7,342 bases of DNA from JAAZPG01 sp012797375 (GTDB taxonomy: Bacteria > Acidobacteriota > Aminicenantia > Aminicenantales > UBA4085), in assembly GCA_937868205.1 (NCBI GenBank), contig CALMMC010000097.1, forward strand, positions 1 to 7,342, written 5' to 3'. The stretch's first letter is position 1. Every line of letters starts with the position of its first letter. The notes under the pieces are model-generated. The model searched no databases, was not told the DNA's origin, and worked only from the letters and a program-made list of their open reading frames with translations. Positions 6,474-7,342 of this stretch are shown one piece after another. Position numbers and translations under genes: made by a program.

Positions 6474-6983
6474 CTATCTTCCGAGCCTCCGTTCGTACAA
6501 CCGGTGATTGTCCTCGTCGAAGCAGACGAAGATCACCTTGTCCATCTCCGGATGCCCGTCCAGGAAATTCGAGACCGTCCGGATCGCGACAGCCGCGGCT
6601 TTATCCTTCGGGTATCCATAAACGCCCGTGCTGATGTTGGGAAAGGCGACGGACCGGATTCCGTTCTCCGCGGCCAAATCCAAGGCGCTCCGGTACGCCC
6701 CGGCCAGGAGCGCCTCTTCGCCGCCGGTTCCGCCCCTCCAGACGGGGCCGACGGCGTGGATGACATAGGGCGCCGGCAAGTTGTATCCCTTGGTGAGCTT
6801 CGCCTTCCCCGTCTCGCAGCCGCCGAGCGTCCGGCACTCGGCCAGGAGGCCCGGCCCGGCCGCCCGGTGGATCGCCCCGTCCACGCCCCCGCCCCCTAAA
6901 AGCGAACCGTTGGCGGCGTTGACGATCGCCCCGGCCGCAATCTTCGTGATGTCGCCGCGGAGAAGCTTGATTCTCGGGTTCAT
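6474..6983 (-). CDS. ymdB: Macrodomain protein, YmdB-type O-acetyl-ADP-ribose deacetylase / ADP-ribose hydrolase
   Basis: A single macrodomain of 169 residues, close in length to E. coli YmdB (177). All hallmark segments are present in order: RGDITK (9-14), IVNAANGSL (20-28), GGGGVDGAIHRAAG (30-43), KLTKGYNLP (62-70), IHAVGPVWRGG (75-85) and FPNISTGVYGYP (114-125). Asn25 and Asp35, the positions implicated in catalysis in YmdB, are kept. The family removes acetyl groups from O-acetyl-ADP-ribose and can release ADP-ribose from proteins in the cytoplasm; no signal peptide is seen. The ATG overlaps the TGA of the upstream amidohydrolase fragment (ATGA), and no strong Shine-Dalgarno site is visible, so translational coupling is likely. 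A T6 run (TTTTTT on the minus strand, 6466-6456 region) follows soon after the TAG stop, without a clear stem. The gene converges on the amidohydrolase operon. Confidence 0.95.
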   Translation of the reverse strand: MNPRIKLLRGDITKIAAGAIVNAANGSLLGGGGVDGAIHRAAGPGLLAECRTLGGCETGKAKLTKGYNLPAPYVIHAVGPVWRGGTGGEEALLAGAYRSALDLAAENGIRSVAFPNISTGVYGYPKDKAAAVAIRTVSNFLDGHPEMDKVIFVCFDEDNHRLYERRLGR

Positions 6984-7228
6984 CGGCGCTCGACGCCTTC
7001 GCCGGCCGCGTAGACCGTCTTTCCCCTGAACAGGGTGAGAACCACCCTGGCCGCGTGGATCTCGGAGGCGGGGATCTCGCTGCTCCAGGAATCAAGGGAA
7101 GCCTCATGGACGGTCGTGAGCCCGAAGGCCGCGGCCATCCCCTGGTAGGCCTCGATCCCCTGCTTCAATTGATCGACGGTGTAAGACGGGAACAGTCCGG
7201 CGACAAGATCCTGAGCGCTTTCCCGGAG
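6980..7228 (-). CDS. Partial YtcJ-like amidohydrolase (3' end; apparently internally deleted)
   Basis: The last 82 residues of a coding region that runs off the genomic sequence at 7228, where adapter begins. Residues 6-43 (QDLVAG...YTVDQLKQGIEAYQGMAAAFGLTTVHEASLD) resemble the middle of YtcJ-type amidohydrolases, just before the barrel part that carries later metal ligands. Residues about 48-75 (EIPASEIHAARVVLTLFRGKTVYA) resemble the extreme C-terminus of the same family. In a normal relative these two segments are separated by roughly 250-300 residues, so a large internal piece seems to be missing, with the junction near 7070-7100. This could be a real deletion or a chimeric read or assembly error at the contig end. 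The stop overlaps the macrodomain start by four bases. The start codon at 7243 is artefactual: its first five codons (MYKRQ) are adapter. Confidence 0.6.
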   Translation of the reverse strand, partial: LRESAQDLVAGLFPSYTVDQLKQGIEAYQGMAAAFGLTTVHEASLDSWSSEIPASEIHAARVVLTLFRGKTVYAAGEGVERR

Positions 7229-7342
7229 CTGTCTCTTATACACATCTGACGCTGCCGACGATCTACCCTGTGTAGATCACGGTGGTCGCCGTAGCATTAA
7301 AAAACACACACCTACACCAGTAGCACCTCGACACCTGATCAA
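7229..7342. other. Illumina Nextera adapter read-through and junk (non-genomic)
   Basis: CTGTCTCTTATACACATCT (7229-7247) is the Tn5 mosaic end used in Nextera libraries, followed by GACGCTGCCGACGA (7248-7261), completing the read-1-side adapter. TCTACCCT (7262-7269) sits at the i5 index position. 7270-7298 matches the reverse complement of the P5 oligonucleotide with two mismatches. A run of A (7299-7304) and meaningless sequence (7305-7342) follow, as when a read passes the end of its template. Nothing here belongs to the organism. Confidence 0.97.

Noticed and set aside
6423..6899. Plus-strand reading frame opposite the macrodomain gene
   Set aside because: It is a shadow of an excellent macrodomain match on the other strand and has no family features of its own.
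1..7228. CRISPR arrays, tRNA or rRNA genes, insertion sequences
   Set aside because: No regularly spaced repeats, cloverleaf-like sequence, rRNA segments or transposase motifs were seen on reading both strands.
7229..7261. Tn5 transposon end indicating a natural insertion
   Set aside because: The mosaic end is followed directly by Illumina adapter, index and P5 sequence, so it comes from library preparation and not from a mobile element.

Overview
The window looks like the end of a draft or metagenome-assembled contig from a GC-rich bacterium. The genes are densely packed and GC-rich, they use clear Shine-Dalgarno sites and sigma70-type promoters, and several encode exported hydrolases. The combination of secreted imidazolonepropionase-like amidohydrolases in tandem, an exported MBL hydrolase and a TrpF-like barrel suggests the Acidobacteriota/Aminicenantes neighbourhood, but this is an impression from protein style, not a proven placement.

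Layout, left to right. Bases 1-130 hold small hairpins and no gene. A good promoter at 130-158 drives a TrpF-like TIM-barrel protein (175-933, +) whose catalytic cysteine position is tyrosine. Convergent to it is an exported UlaG/UPF0173-type metallo-beta-lactamase-fold hydrolase (981-1709, -), with a near-consensus promoter of its own at 1750-1778. The 270-base divergent intergenic region carries that promoter, a strong GC hairpin and a TATAAT box. It then opens into a tight three-gene operon of exported amidohydrolase-family proteins (1980-3602, 3619-4950, 4961-6271, all +). A GC-rich hairpin with a short T run probably ends the operon. On the opposite strand, running in from the right edge, are the 3' end of a YtcJ-like amidohydrolase (6980-7228, -) and, overlapping its stop codon by ATGA, a YmdB-type macrodomain ADP-ribose hydrolase (6474-6983, -).

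The strongest biological observation is the amidohydrolase trio. Only the middle protein keeps the full set of metal ligands (HxH, two later His, Asp). The first and third are paralogues that have lost most of them, which suggests catalytic plus pseudo-enzyme partners in the cell envelope.

The last 114 bases (7229-7342) are not genomic. They are a read-through Illumina Nextera adapter, an 8-base index position, a P5 sequence with two mismatches, a poly-A run and junk. The true sequence ends at 7228, and the truncated gene beside it also looks internally deleted, so the right edge should be treated with caution.
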